The notes under the pieces are model-generated. The model made no database searches. It saw nothing but the letters and a program-made list of their open reading frames with translations, and was not told the DNA's origin. A program made the translations under genes and the position numbers. 64,000 bases of DNA from JACPRL01 sp035573715 (GTDB lineage Bacteria > Acidobacteriota > Terriglobia > Acidiferrales > 2-02-FULL-67-57): positions 248,001 to 312,000 of the forward strand of contig DATLZZ010000010.1 of assembly GCA_035573715.1 (NCBI GenBank). The letters run 5' to 3'. Positions 1-7,156 of the stretch are shown here, in pieces. The stretch's first letter is position 1; each line of letters starts with the position of its first letter.

Positions 1-160
1 GCCCGTCGGCCAGCTTGCGCTTGCGCCCGCTGAGCACGGCAACCGTGTTGGGTGGCACCTTGATGTAGTTGCGGCTGAACAGCCAGGCGGCGATGAACAG
101 GCCGAGTACGACCAGCAGGACAACGACCGGCAGAGCCAGCGCGCTCAGTTCCTGGAACAT
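1..160 (-). CDS. Flotillin/SPFH-family protein, N-terminus only
   Basis: Partial: only the first 53 codons are inside the window and the gene runs off the left edge. The ATG is at 158-160. Residues about 5-28 are a single hydrophobic segment, followed by a start of SPFH domain (NYIKVPPNTVAV and a basic GRKRK stretch) as in flotillins, which organise membrane microdomains. It lies 18 bp downstream of an NfeD-like gene on the same strand, the standard NfeD-flotillin pairing, which supports the call. The SPFH core itself is not visible, so a different SPFH subfamily is possible. Confidence 0.75.
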   Translation of the reverse strand, partial: MFQELSALALPVVVLLVVLGLFIAAWLFSRNYIKVPPNTVAVLSGRKRKLADG

Positions 161-178
161 GACGCCCTCCCCGATGCT

Positions 179-733
179 CTACTGCCGTCGGACGACGACA
201 GTCTCCCCGAGCACCTCTTCAATCTTGACTCCCACGTTTTCCGGAATCGGCTGGCCGTCCTGGGCCCGGGCAATCTTGTCCACCAGCGCCTCGCCGATCT
301 GGCAGCGCACCTGGCCGAGCCCGCCGGCGGGAATGGCAACGATGACCCGCGCCGACTGGCCCACCAGGTCGGCCGTCTTGACTTCGCTCGAAGCCTGCTG
401 GCCGTAGAGGAACCGCGCGAAGCCGTAGATGATGGAGCCGAAGACCAGCCCGCTGGCTGCGCCCACCAGTGACGCGCCTACGGTGGACATCCCGTAATGA
501 ACTCCGATGGCACCGAAGCCGCCGAAGGCCATCACGAAGACGCTGATGACGCGGGTGCTGAAAAAACCCGGGCCGCCGTGGCCGAGGTCCCCGCCCGCGT
601 CGTGGTCGGCCGAGATATCGGCGTGCTCAAAGATTTCGCCGAAGAGCAGGGAGATGATCAGAAACAGGAATCCTACCGCGCCGATGGCGAGGAATATCCC
701 GAAAGCGGAGAACTGCGACAACCAGTCCGACAT
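179..733 (-). CDS. NfeD/YqiJ-like membrane protein with C-terminal OB fold
   Basis: 184 aa. Hydrophobic segments lie at about residues 10-32, 60-80 and 82-110. An Asp/His-rich linker (about 36-50) precedes the second one. The C-terminal 70 residues (KTADLVGQSARVIVAIPAGG onward) have the pattern of the NfeD OB fold, a small beta barrel following the membrane part. NfeD proteins partner with flotillins/stomatins in membrane organisation, and the flotillin gene follows directly on the same strand, so the two are probably cotranscribed. No serine-protease domain of long NfeD proteins is present; this is the short form. Start ATG at 731-733. Confidence 0.8.
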   Translation of the reverse strand: MSDWLSQFSAFGIFLAIGAVGFLFLIISLLFGEIFEHADISADHDAGGDLGHGGPGFFSTRVISVFVMAFGGFGAIGVHYGMSTVGASLVGAASGLVFGSIIYGFARFLYGQQASSEVKTADLVGQSARVIVAIPAGGLGQVRCQIGEALVDKIARAQDGQPIPENVGVKIEEVLGETVVVRRQ

Positions 734-783
734 GGGTCTACCCCGCGAGTGAAACTAGACTCTACGGAAACACCGCGGCGAAG

Positions 784-1740
784 TCAATTCGAATCCGACG
801 GCTTATCGTCGGCGAGGCGGAAGGGAAGGAGCGGCTCGCGGCGGACGCGGAGGTCGAAGATGTCGGGCCGGTTGTAGTGGCCGGCGACGTCGAGGGCGAG
901 CTTTTCCTCGCTGAGCCGTTCGAGGTCGAGCTCCGCCGTCAGCAGTTCCTCTTTTTCATACACTGGCTCGACCACGTACTTCGCGTCCGGGCCGATGATG
1001 CAGGAACCGCCGATGAGAAGCTGCTCGGGCGCGTCCTTGAAGTCGTCGGCCAGCTCGAAATCGGCCGGCAGGTCGGACTTGCGCAGCACCGAGGCGGCTG
1101 CCAGAACGAACGCGCGGCCTTCGAAGGCGTAGTGTCGCGAGGCAATCAAGTAGGTCTCGCGCAGATGCGGCCAGGCGGCCACGTGCACCTGCTCATCCGA
1201 GGCGTGCAGCACCTGGCGCGCCAGCGGCATCCAGTGCTCCCAGCAGACCAGCCCGCCGACCTTGGCGCCGTCGAAGTCGTAGGTGGTGAGGCCAGCGGCG
1301 TCGCCATAGCCCCACACCAGCCGCTCACCAAACGTCGGAACCAGTTTGCGGTGGCGGCCCGCGAGCTTACCCTCGGGCGAAATGAACATCAGCGTGTTGT
1401 AGAGCGAGCCGCTGTGCGGGTCGCGCTCGTTGATGCCGATGACCACGCCGGTCTTGGCCGCCCGTGCCGCCTGGCAGAGCTTCTCCGTATCGCCCGAAGG
1501 GACTTGAACGCTCTCCCGTACCAGCCGCGCGTGCAGCTTCTTCGACGGTCCGTGGTCCCATTTGCCGAACGACCCGGCGTCGCACCACAGTGGGTAGCAG
1601 GGAACCCAGGTTTCAGGAAAAGCGACCAGGCGTGCGCCGCGCCGGCCCGCCTCGGTAATCCATTGGCAGGCCTTGTCAATGGTGGCGGCGCGGTTGAGCA
1701 CCACCGGCGCCGCCTGCGCAATCGCAACTGTGAGTTTCAT
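784..1740 (-). CDS. Nitrilase (carbon-nitrogen hydrolase family)
   Basis: 318 aa from the ATG at 1738-1740; an upstream extension of the frame is possible but runs through a repeat element and lacks conserved residues. The Glu-Lys-Cys triad is visible: E43 (FPETWVP), K132 (RHRKLVPT) and C166 (VCWEHWMPLAR). The CWEHW signature is that of true nitrilases, which hydrolyse nitriles to a carboxylate plus ammonia, rather than of amidases. The neighbour on the other side is a divergent glutamate dehydrogenase, so ammonia handling could link them, but that is only inference. Substrate cannot be told from sequence. Confidence 0.85.
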   Translation of the reverse strand: MKLTVAIAQAAPVVLNRAATIDKACQWITEAGRRGARLVAFPETWVPCYPLWCDAGSFGKWDHGPSKKLHARLVRESVQVPSGDTEKLCQAARAAKTGVVIGINERDPHSGSLYNTLMFISPEGKLAGRHRKLVPTFGERLVWGYGDAAGLTTYDFDGAKVGGLVCWEHWMPLARQVLHASDEQVHVAAWPHLRETYLIASRHYAFEGRAFVLAAASVLRKSDLPADFELADDFKDAPEQLLIGGSCIIGPDAKYVVEPVYEKEELLTAELDLERLSEEKLALDVAGHYNRPDIFDLRVRREPLLPFRLADDKPSDSN

Positions 1741-1752
1741 GTGATCCAAACT

Positions 1753-1828
1753 CGTAGCCCCAGGCTCCTGCCTGAGGGAAAACCGCTCCGGATTCAATTC
1801 CCGGAGGCGAAGCCCCCGGGCTACGGGG
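1753..1828. repeat. Dispersed palindromic repeat, family A (CAGGCTCCTGCCTG type)
   Basis: About 75 bp lying between nitrilase and glutamate dehydrogenase. Left arm begins CGTAGCCCCAGGCTCCTG and the right arm ends CCGGGCTACG, so the ends are inverted. The same pattern (CCAGGCTCCTGC, GGGAAA, CCCGGAGGC, CCGGGCTA in that order) recurs at 57627-57689, and a half copy is at 61331-61361. The remaining part of this 230-base intergenic stretch holds the gdhA promoter. Confidence 0.7.
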
Positions 1829-1872
1829 CGGGGTTCGCTGTTCGGTTTGATTCTAAGCCTTGTCTCGACTTC

Positions 1873-1901
1873 TTGCCAGCAGCACGGCCGCGCCGTATAC
1901 T
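1873..1901 (+). promoter_or_regulatory. Candidate sigma70-type promoter for gdhA
   Basis: TTGCCA (1873-1878), 17-base spacer, TATACT (1896-1901). Transcription would begin near 1908, giving a leader of about 65 bases before the gdhA start at 1974. Confidence 0.55.
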
Positions 1902-1973
1902 CGCGCATCCGGTGCGCGAGGGGAGCCAGCAGCGCGCCGCCGGAGTGCGGGTAAACCGAGGAGACAACGCCCG

Positions 1974-3239
1974 ATGGCCATCATCACCCCCGACAAAGAA
2001 ATGGCTGTCTACGAAAACATGGGGGCGCGCTTTGACGTCGCCGCCGCCAGGCTGGGCCTCGATGAAGGCTTCCAGCACGTCCTGCGCAGCCCCAACAAAG
2101 AGATTACGCTTTACCTGCCGGTGGGGATGGATAACGGCAAGCTGGAGGTCTTTGTCGGCTACCGCGTGCAACACTCGATTGTGCGCGGGCCGGCCAAGGG
2201 CGGCATTCGCTACTCGCTCGACGTCACGCTCGACGAAGTCCGCGCCCTGGCCTCCTGGATGACCTGGAAGTGCGCGGTGGTCAACATTCCCTTCGGCGGC
2301 GCCAAAGGCGGCATCGTCTGCGACCCCAGCTCGCTGAGCCGGCGCGAGCTTGAGGCCATCACCCGGCGCTACACCGCCGAGCTGATGGACTTCCTCGGCC
2401 CCGAGCGCGACGTCCCCGCCCCCGACCTCGGCACCAACGAGCAGGTCATGGCCTGGGTGATGGACACCTATTCGATGCACATGCGCCACACCACCACGGC
2501 GGTGGTCACCGGCAAGCCGCTCGACCTCGGCGGCTCCCGCGGGCGCCGCGAGGCTACCGGGCGCGGCTGCCTCATCGTCACCGAGCGCCTGCTCAACAAG
2601 CTCAACCGGCGGCGCGAAGGCCAGCGCGTCGTCGTCCAGGGCTTTGGGAACGTCGGCTCGGTCTCCGCCAAGCTGATGGCCGAGGCGGGCTACAAGATTG
2701 TTGGCGTGGCCGACGTGCACGGGGCCATCTACAACCCCAAGGGCATTGACGTGCCGAAGCTGATTGAGTACGCGCTGGAGACCGGCACGGTGAAGGACTT
2801 CCCCGGCTGCGACAAGGTCAACCGGAACGAAGTGCTCTTCCTCGATTGCGACATCCTGGTGCCGGCGGCGGTCGAGAACGTCATCACCAGCCACAACGCC
2901 GACCGCATCAAGGCCTCCATCATCATCGAGGCCGCCAACGGGCCCACCACCGCGCTGGCGGATGAGATTCTGGAAGACAAGAAGATTCACGTGGTGCCCG
3001 ACATCCTGGCCAACGCCGGCGGCGTCACGGTCAGCTACTTCGAGTGGGTGCAGGACCGCGAAGGCTACTTCTGGCCGGAGTCGCTGGTCAACGACCGCCT
3101 CGAGCACATGATGATCGAGAGCTTCGAGGACGTATACGCCTACGCGCAACGCCACAACGTGAGCTTGCGCATCGCCGCCTATATGCTGGCGATTGACCGC
3201 GTCGCCTTCGCCCTCAAGCTCCGCGGCCTCTACGCCTGA
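1974..3239 (+). CDS. gdhA: Glu/Leu/Phe/Val-type glutamate dehydrogenase
   Basis: 421 aa. Start chosen at the ATG at 1974, preceded by GAGGAGAC; longer frame upstream is Arg/Ala-rich and unlike the family. Visible hallmarks: the substrate-binding region ([10 protein letters not shown]), the catalytic-lysine region PFGGAKGGI, the APDLGTNE motif, and the Rossmann nucleotide site [11 protein letters not shown] at about residue 225. The enzyme interconverts glutamate with 2-oxoglutarate and ammonia in the cytoplasm. The length and motif set fit the class common in GC-rich bacteria and archaea. Cofactor preference (NAD or NADP) is not decided here. The next gene starts 2 bases after the stop. Confidence 0.93.
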   Translation: MAIITPDKEMAVYENMGARFDVAAARLGLDEGFQHVLRSPNKEITLYLPVGMDNGKLEVFVGYRVQHSIVRGPAKGGIRYSLDVTLDEVRALASWMTWKCAVVNIPFGGAKGGIVCDPSSLSRRELEAITRRYTAELMDFLGPERDVPAPDLGTNEQVMAWVMDTYSMHMRHTTTAVVTGKPLDLGGSRGRREATGRGCLIVTERLLNKLNRRREGQRVVVQGFGNVGSVSAKLMAEAGYKIVGVADVHGAIYNPKGIDVPKLIEYALETGTVKDFPGCDKVNRNEVLFLDCDILVPAAVENVITSHNADRIKASIIIEAANGPTTALADEILEDKKIHVVPDILANAGGVTVSYFEWVQDREGYFWPESLVNDRLEHMMIESFEDVYAYAQRHNVSLRIAAYMLAIDRVAFALKLRGLYA

Positions 3240-3241
3240 GA

Positions 3242-4132
3242 TTGGCCACCAAGTCACAAAGACACAAAGCAGTGATGGTCGCGTTCTTCCTTTGTGCCTC
3301 CGTGTCTTTGTGGCCCGCCCCCTTGTCGGCGCAGAAGCCGGTGGACCGCGTGGAACTCGAGTATCGCCCACCGACGCTGCTGGTGGAAGCCAAGGTGAAC
3401 GGCAAGGGGCCGTTCTGGTTCGCCTTCGATACCGGCGCCAGCACCAGCCTGATTGACGCTCGCGTGTCACAACGGCTGAAGCTGAAGCCCGAGCAGCGGC
3501 CCGATCGCGAAGGGCCGTACTTCACCCGCGCGCGCACGCTGGCGGTGGGGAGAGCTAAGGCGCGCGACTTGGAACTGGTCATCCGCGACTTCGCGCCGCT
3601 CTCGGAGCGCATCGGGCGCGAGGTGGCCGGCATCGTCGGCTACAACTGGATGGAGCAGTTTGTGTTTGAGATTGATTACCGCAGCCTTCGGCTGACCATT
3701 TGGCCAAGCACCACAGAACTCATCCCGCGCGCGGACCAGTTTCCTGTGCCGCTCGAGCTGCGCTCGGTGCGCGGCCTCACCGGCGCCATCATTTATGTCC
3801 CGGCGCAGATGGAAGGCAAGCACCGCTGTCCGGCGGAAATTGACACCGGAACCGACCTGGGAATACTCGGGCGGCAGATGGCGCTGGAGCTCGGCGTGGA
3901 CGTCAACCGGCTCGGCGGGCAGCGGGAGCGCCCGCGGCATGAGGTGCGGCGGCTCGATGTCGCCGGGCGCACTTATGCGAATGTGCCCTTCTACGTCGAC
4001 CCGCGCCGGGGCGCCGACGCCAATCCCTACGCCCAGTGCATCCTCGGCAACGAGGTGCTGAAAGAGTTTGTGCTGACAATTGACATCCCGCGCCGCCGCG
4101 CCTTCTTTCGCTGGCGACTGCCGCCGCCTTAG
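3242..4132 (+). CDS. Secreted retropepsin-like aspartyl protease
   Basis: 296 aa if started at the TTG at 3242, 2 bases after gdhA; GTG 3272 and ATG 3275 are alternatives and none has a convincing ribosome site. The TTG start gives a basic n-region (KSQRHK) before a hydrophobic core ending ...PLSAQ, a signal peptide of about 30 residues. Two aspartyl-protease-like motifs occur: FDTGASTSLI near residue 61 and EIDTGTDLGILG near residue 200, so the two lobes are carried on one chain. Likely a periplasmic or membrane-surface peptidase of unknown substrate. The entire signal-peptide coding region overlaps a palindromic repeat. Confidence 0.75.
   Translation: MATKSQRHKAVMVAFFLCASVSLWPAPLSAQKPVDRVELEYRPPTLLVEAKVNGKGPFWFAFDTGASTSLIDARVSQRLKLKPEQRPDREGPYFTRARTLAVGRAKARDLELVIRDFAPLSERIGREVAGIVGYNWMEQFVFEIDYRSLRLTIWPSTTELIPRADQFPVPLELRSVRGLTGAIIYVPAQMEGKHRCPAEIDTGTDLGILGRQMALELGVDVNRLGGQRERPRHEVRRLDVAGRTYANVPFYVDPRRGADANPYAQCILGNEVLKEFVLTIDIPRRRAFFRWRLPPP
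3244..3315. repeat. Palindromic repeat, CACAAAGACACAAAG type
   Basis: Left arm 3244-3269 (GGCCACCAAGTCACAAAGAC...) and right arm 3290-3315 are inverted copies matching at about 21 of 26 positions, with a 20-base loop. The whole element lies inside the first 25 codons of the aspartyl-protease frame. Confidence 0.75.
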
Positions 4133-4139
4133 GCGACTC

Positions 4140-4168
4140 TTGCGAGGCGTGCGCGGTTTCGCTATGCT
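4140..4168 (+). promoter_or_regulatory. Candidate promoter for the microcompartment operon
   Basis: TTGCGA (4140-4145), 17-base spacer, TATGCT (4163-4168). The aldolase ATG follows at 4186, so the leader would be only about 10 bases. Confidence 0.5.
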
Positions 4169-4185
4169 GCGCCTTCCGAAAGCCC

Positions 4186-5082
4186 ATGCCTGAGACTCTC
4201 AGTCCCGGAAAGCTGAAAACCGAGGACGAGCACCGCCGCGACATCTGCCTGGTCGGCCGCTGGATTCACGCCCGCGAGTACGTGGCCGCCACCGACGGCA
4301 ACCTTTCGGTGCGGCTGGACAACCAGCGGGTCCTGGCCACGCCGACGCTGATGTCGAAAGGCATGATGGAGCCCGACGACCTGGTGGTGGTCGATTACCA
4401 GGGCAACAAGCTCAGCGGGCGGCGCAACGCCTCCAGCGAAATCGCCATGCATCTGCTGATTTATCGTCGCCGCCCCGACGTGAACGCCGTCGTGCATGCT
4501 CACCCGCCCACCGCCACCGGCTACGCCGCCGCCGGGCTGGCGCTCAACCAGGCGCTCATCAGCGAAGTGGTGCTGGCGCTGGGCTGCATCCCGCTGGCGC
4601 AGTACGGCACGCCCGGCACGCCGGAGCTGTCCGATGCGTTGAGCCCGCTGGTCGGCAGCTACGACGCCCTGCTGATGGCCAACCACGGCGTCGTCACCTA
4701 CGGCACCGACCTGCTCACCGCCTACATGCGGATGGAGACGGTGGAGCACTTCGCGCGCATTTCGCTGGTGACGCATCTGCTTGGCCGGCAGGTGCTGCTT
4801 TCCCGCGAGGAGGTGGAGAAGCTCGGCGAAGCGCGGCAGAAGTATTTCGGCAGCCTGGGAGCGCCGGTGGCGCCGCTGACGGAGTCCTGCCCGGTGGCGG
4901 CGAATCCTTCGCCGCCGCCGGCCGTGGCTTCCCCTCCGGCGACGGAGCGGAAGCCGGCCCACCCGTCCGCGGGCGGACGGATTGGATCGGTGCCTCGCGG
5001 CCCGCGGGACCGTCTCTGGGTGACGCAGGACGAGCTTGAAGCTCTCATTGACGAAGCCGTGAAATCTGGTAGAGTTCGCTAG
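4186..5082 (+). CDS. Class II aldolase/adducin-family enzyme with microcompartment-targeting tail
   Basis: 298 aa. Residues 1-225 are a class II (zinc) aldolase core like L-fuculose-phosphate aldolase: E85 (SSEIAMH), H104 and H106 (VHAHPP) and H167 (ANHGVV) match the catalytic and zinc positions. Such enzymes split a sugar phosphate into dihydroxyacetone phosphate and lactaldehyde. Residues 226-277 are a Pro/Ala/Ser linker, then an amphipathic helix ([18 protein letters not shown]) of the kind used as encapsulation peptide. The next four genes encode BMC shell proteins, so the enzyme is probably shell cargo. Class II aldolases are known signature enzymes of fucose/rhamnose-degrading BMCs of Planctomycetes and Verrucomicrobia; substrate here is inferred. 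Confidence 0.87.
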   Translation: MPETLSPGKLKTEDEHRRDICLVGRWIHAREYVAATDGNLSVRLDNQRVLATPTLMSKGMMEPDDLVVVDYQGNKLSGRRNASSEIAMHLLIYRRRPDVNAVVHAHPPTATGYAAAGLALNQALISEVVLALGCIPLAQYGTPGTPELSDALSPLVGSYDALLMANHGVVTYGTDLLTAYMRMETVEHFARISLVTHLLGRQVLLSREEVEKLGEARQKYFGSLGAPVAPLTESCPVAANPSPPPAVASPPATERKPAHPSAGGRIGSVPRGPRDRLWVTQDELEALIDEAVKSGRVR

Positions 5083-5102
5083 ACCCGACAGGAGGAACCG
5101 GT

Positions 5103-5399
5103 ATGGGTGAAGCGCTGGGCATGATTGAGACTCGGGGGTTCGTGGCCATGATCGAGGCCTCCGACGCCATGGTGAAGGCGGCCAAGGTCACGCTGGTGGG
5201 CTGGGAGAAAATCGGTTCGGGCTACGTCACCGCGCTGGTGCGCGGCGACGTAGCGGCGGTGAAGGCCGCCACCGACGCCGGCGCTGCCGCGGCTCGCCGC
5301 GTCGGCGAACTGATTGCGGTGCACGTCATCCCGCGGCCGCACCCGTCGCTGGAAGACGTGCTGCCCATCGGCAAGGCCGCCGAGCTGGTCGCCCGCTAG
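5103..5399 (+). CDS. BMC-H hexameric microcompartment shell protein
   Basis: 98 aa, close to the usual 90-100 aa of single-domain BMC-H proteins (PduA/EutM/CcmK). It opens with the canonical [20 protein letters not shown] strand-helix, has the pore-region [15 protein letters not shown] and the C-terminal [17 protein letters not shown]. Hexamers of this protein tile the facets of a polyhedral protein shell, with a central pore for metabolites. Strong Shine-Dalgarno GGAGG at 5091-5095, seven bases before the ATG. It follows the aldolase by 20 bp. It is the only BMC-H gene in the window. Confidence 0.95.
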   Translation: MGEALGMIETRGFVAMIEASDAMVKAAKVTLVGWEKIGSGYVTALVRGDVAAVKAATDAGAAAARRVGELIAVHVIPRPHPSLEDVLPIGKAAELVAR

Positions 5400-5416
5400 G
5401 CGCGCTGCTCCCTCCG

Positions 5417-5518
5417 CCCAGCGGCCACGGCCGCTGGGCCGCGCGGCCTTGTCGGGAGGGCACGACTCTTGTTGTGCCGTTCCGCGGGTTCTTTCTGTGG
5501 GGCTTTAGCCCCTGAGGG
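5417..5518. repeat. Cluster of hairpins between BMC genes, including GGGGCTTTAGCCCC repeat
   Basis: The 131-base gap between BMC-H and the first BMC-P gene holds three inverted repeats: a 10-bp stem CCCAGCGGCC/GGCCGCTGGG at 5417-5438, an imperfect GGCACGAC/GTTGTGCC hairpin at 5459-5478, and at 5499-5518 a copy of the GGGGCTTTAGCCCCTGA repeat seen again at 11814-11880 and, in variant form, at 8923-8990. Confidence 0.65.
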
Positions 5519-5530
5519 TTTTTCAAGCCT

Positions 5531-5833
5531 ATGCTCCTCGCTCGAGTCGTCGGAACCGTCGTCGCCACCCGCAAAGACCCTCGCCTGGAAGGGAAGAAGC
5601 TGCTCATCGTGCGCACTATGACGCCGGACGGGAAAGAAGACGGCAACTATCTGGTCGCGGTGGACACGGTCCACGCCGGCGCGGGCGAAAAGGTTCTCAT
5701 CGTCCAGGGCGGCTCGGCCCGCATGGCCGACGGCTGCAAGGACCGCCCAGTGGACACCGCCATCATCGGCATCGTCGACACCGTCCGCCTCGACGAGCAG
5801 CCCGCCGCCGTCGCGGCCTCCGCCCCCAAGTAA
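5531..5833 (+). CDS. BMC-P pentameric vertex protein (EutN/CcmL family), copy 1
   Basis: 100 aa. Begins MLLARVVGTVVATRKDPRLE and continues with the EutN/CcmL pattern: KLLIVR, a VAVDTVHAGAGEKVLIVQGGSAR turn and the IIGIVDTV strand near the end. Pentamers cap the vertices of a BMC shell. A Pro/Ala tail of about 12 residues follows the domain. No good ribosome site is seen, with repeats just upstream. It is the first of three different BMC-P genes in a row. Confidence 0.93.
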   Translation: MLLARVVGTVVATRKDPRLEGKKLLIVRTMTPDGKEDGNYLVAVDTVHAGAGEKVLIVQGGSARMADGCKDRPVDTAIIGIVDTVRLDEQPAAVAASAPK

Positions 5834-6106
5834 ATGCTGCTCGGCAAAGTCATCGGCAACGTGGTTTGCACGGTGAAGAACCCTGTGCTGGAAGGAATCA
5901 AGCTGCTGGTGGTGCAGCCGCTCGACCGCGCCGGCAAGCCGAAAGGCAAGCCGATGATCGGGCTCGATGCCGTGGGCGCGGGCGCCGGCGAGACGGTTTA
6001 CTGGTGCCGCGGGCGCGAGGCCAGCTTCGTCTGGTATCCCACCGAGGTGCCAACGGAGTGCACCATCGTCGCCATAGTCGACCGCGTAGAAACAGAGAAA
6101 GGGTAA
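5834..6106 (+). CDS. BMC-P pentameric vertex protein, copy 2
   Basis: 90 aa. ATG follows directly after the stop of copy 1 (TAAATG), so translation is probably coupled. EutN/CcmL features: MLLGKVIGNVVCTVKNP, KLLVVQPLD, IGLDAVGAGAGETVYWCRGREAS and IVAIVDRVE. It diverges from copies 1 and 3 in the mid-region (WCRGREASFVWYP), consistent with separate vertex roles rather than recent duplication. Confidence 0.93.
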   Translation: MLLGKVIGNVVCTVKNPVLEGIKLLVVQPLDRAGKPKGKPMIGLDAVGAGAGETVYWCRGREASFVWYPTEVPTECTIVAIVDRVETEKG

Positions 6107-6205
6107 CCACAGATTCACACAGATGAACACAGATAAGGAACGCCGACAAAAGCAGGGACTGTTTGTGTTTTTCCTCTGTGTGTATCTGTGTGCATCTGTG
6201 GTTTC
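6105..6205. repeat. Palindromic repeat, CACAGATNCACACAGAT type
   Basis: Left arm 6105-6138 and right arm 6173-6205 are long inverted copies (AACCACAGAT, CACACAGAT, ACACAGA in the same order on opposite strands). Each arm is itself built from a 10-11 base unit ending CACAGAT repeated three times. It separates the second and third BMC-P genes and begins within the stop codon of copy 2. Confidence 0.85.
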
Positions 6206-6214
6206 GAATTCTCC

Positions 6215-6484
6215 ATGCTGATTGGCAGAGTCATCGGCGAGGTGTGGGCGACGCAGAAGACGCCCTCGCACGAGGCGCGCAAGTGCCTCTACGTGCAGCC
6301 GCTGGCGCTCGACGGCGCCGACCGCGGCGACCCGATCCTGGCGCTCGACGCGGTGGATGCCGGCGTGGGCGACCGCGTGCTGGTGGTCACTGAAGGCTAC
6401 TCGGCCATGACGGCGGTGGGCCGCCCCAATTCGCCCATCGATATGGCCGTCGTCGGCGTCGTCGACGCGGTCGAGCTCGACTAG
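6215..6484 (+). CDS. BMC-P pentameric vertex protein, copy 3
   Basis: 89 aa from the ATG at 6215; upstream frame is repeat DNA and not protein-like. EutN/CcmL pattern: MLIGRVIGEVWATQKTP, CLYVQPLALDG, LALDAVDAGVGDRVLVVTEGYSAM and VVGVVDAVELD. No Shine-Dalgarno is visible because the palindromic repeat ends 9 bases before the start. Three BMC-P genes with one BMC-H recall the three-BMC-P layout of PVM-type microcompartment loci. Confidence 0.92.
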   Translation: MLIGRVIGEVWATQKTPSHEARKCLYVQPLALDGADRGDPILALDAVDAGVGDRVLVVTEGYSAMTAVGRPNSPIDMAVVGVVDAVELD

Positions 6485-6488
6485 CTGC

Positions 6489-6517
6489 TTGCCAGACTCG
6501 CGGGCCTCGCGCATAAT
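6489..6517 (+). promoter_or_regulatory. Candidate promoter for ruvAB
   Basis: TTGCCA (6489-6494), 17-base spacer, CATAAT (6512-6517). The ruvA ATG at 6527 is only 10 bases downstream of the -10 hexamer and has no ribosome site, suggesting a nearly leaderless message. Confidence 0.5.
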
Positions 6518-6526
6518 CGCACGCGC

Positions 6527-7126
6527 ATGATTGGGTACCTGCGCGGAACCATCCTTTCCAAAAAGCCCTACGAAATTCTTCTCGATGTGAACGGCGTGGG
6601 TTACGAGCTGCGCGTGCCCTATTCGACCTCGCAACTCCCCGCCAGTGGCAGGGAGCTGAGCCTGGTGGTGCATACCCACGTGCGCGAGGATGCGATTACG
6701 CTCTACGGCTTCAAGACCGCCGCCGAGCGCGAAATGTTCCACCAGCTGCTGACGGTAAAAAACGTGGGGCCGAAGATGGCGCTGATGGTGCTGGCGGCGG
6801 TCGCACCGGCCGACATCACCAACGCCATCCGGCGCAACAACCCGCTGGCGCTGGTGGTGCCGGGCATCGGGCCGAAAACGGCCGAGCGCATCGTGCAGGA
6901 ACTGCGCACCAGCTTGGTTTCGGTCGAGGCCGAGGCCACGCCGGCGCCGGGGCCGCCGCTCAGCGATGCGGCCGAAGAGGCTGTCTCGGCGCTGGAGAAC
7001 ATGGGATGTGACCCCAAGCTCGCCCAGAAGGCCGTGCGGGAGGTGCTACAATCGTCGAAGAGCGAAGCTGGATTCGAAGTGCTGATGAAAGGGGCGCTGC
7101 AGTGGCTACGAGAGAAAAGGCGATAG
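6527..7126 (+). CDS. ruvA: Holliday junction branch migration protein RuvA
   Basis: 199 aa, normal length. N-terminal OB domain (MIGYLRGTILSKKPYEILLDVNGVGYEL), helix-hairpin-helix repeats around FHQLLTVKNVGPKMALMVL and LVVPGIGPKTAERIVQEL, a Pro/Ala linker (about residues 140-150) and the C-terminal RuvB-contact domain. RuvA binds four-way DNA junctions and loads RuvB. ruvB follows 30 bp downstream; ruvC is not in the window. Confidence 0.97.
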   Translation: MIGYLRGTILSKKPYEILLDVNGVGYELRVPYSTSQLPASGRELSLVVHTHVREDAITLYGFKTAAEREMFHQLLTVKNVGPKMALMVLAAVAPADITNAIRRNNPLALVVPGIGPKTAERIVQELRTSLVSVEAEATPAPGPPLSDAAEEAVSALENMGCDPKLAQKAVREVLQSSKSEAGFEVLMKGALQWLREKRR

Positions 7127-7156
7127 TCCCGCCCAGCGGAACGATGGCGGCCTGAT

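Noticed and set aside
1821..3470. Long open frame antisense to gdhA (549 codons)
   Set aside because: Product of high GC codon bias; Arg/Ala/Val-rich with no recognisable motif, and it lies opposite a well-supported enzyme.
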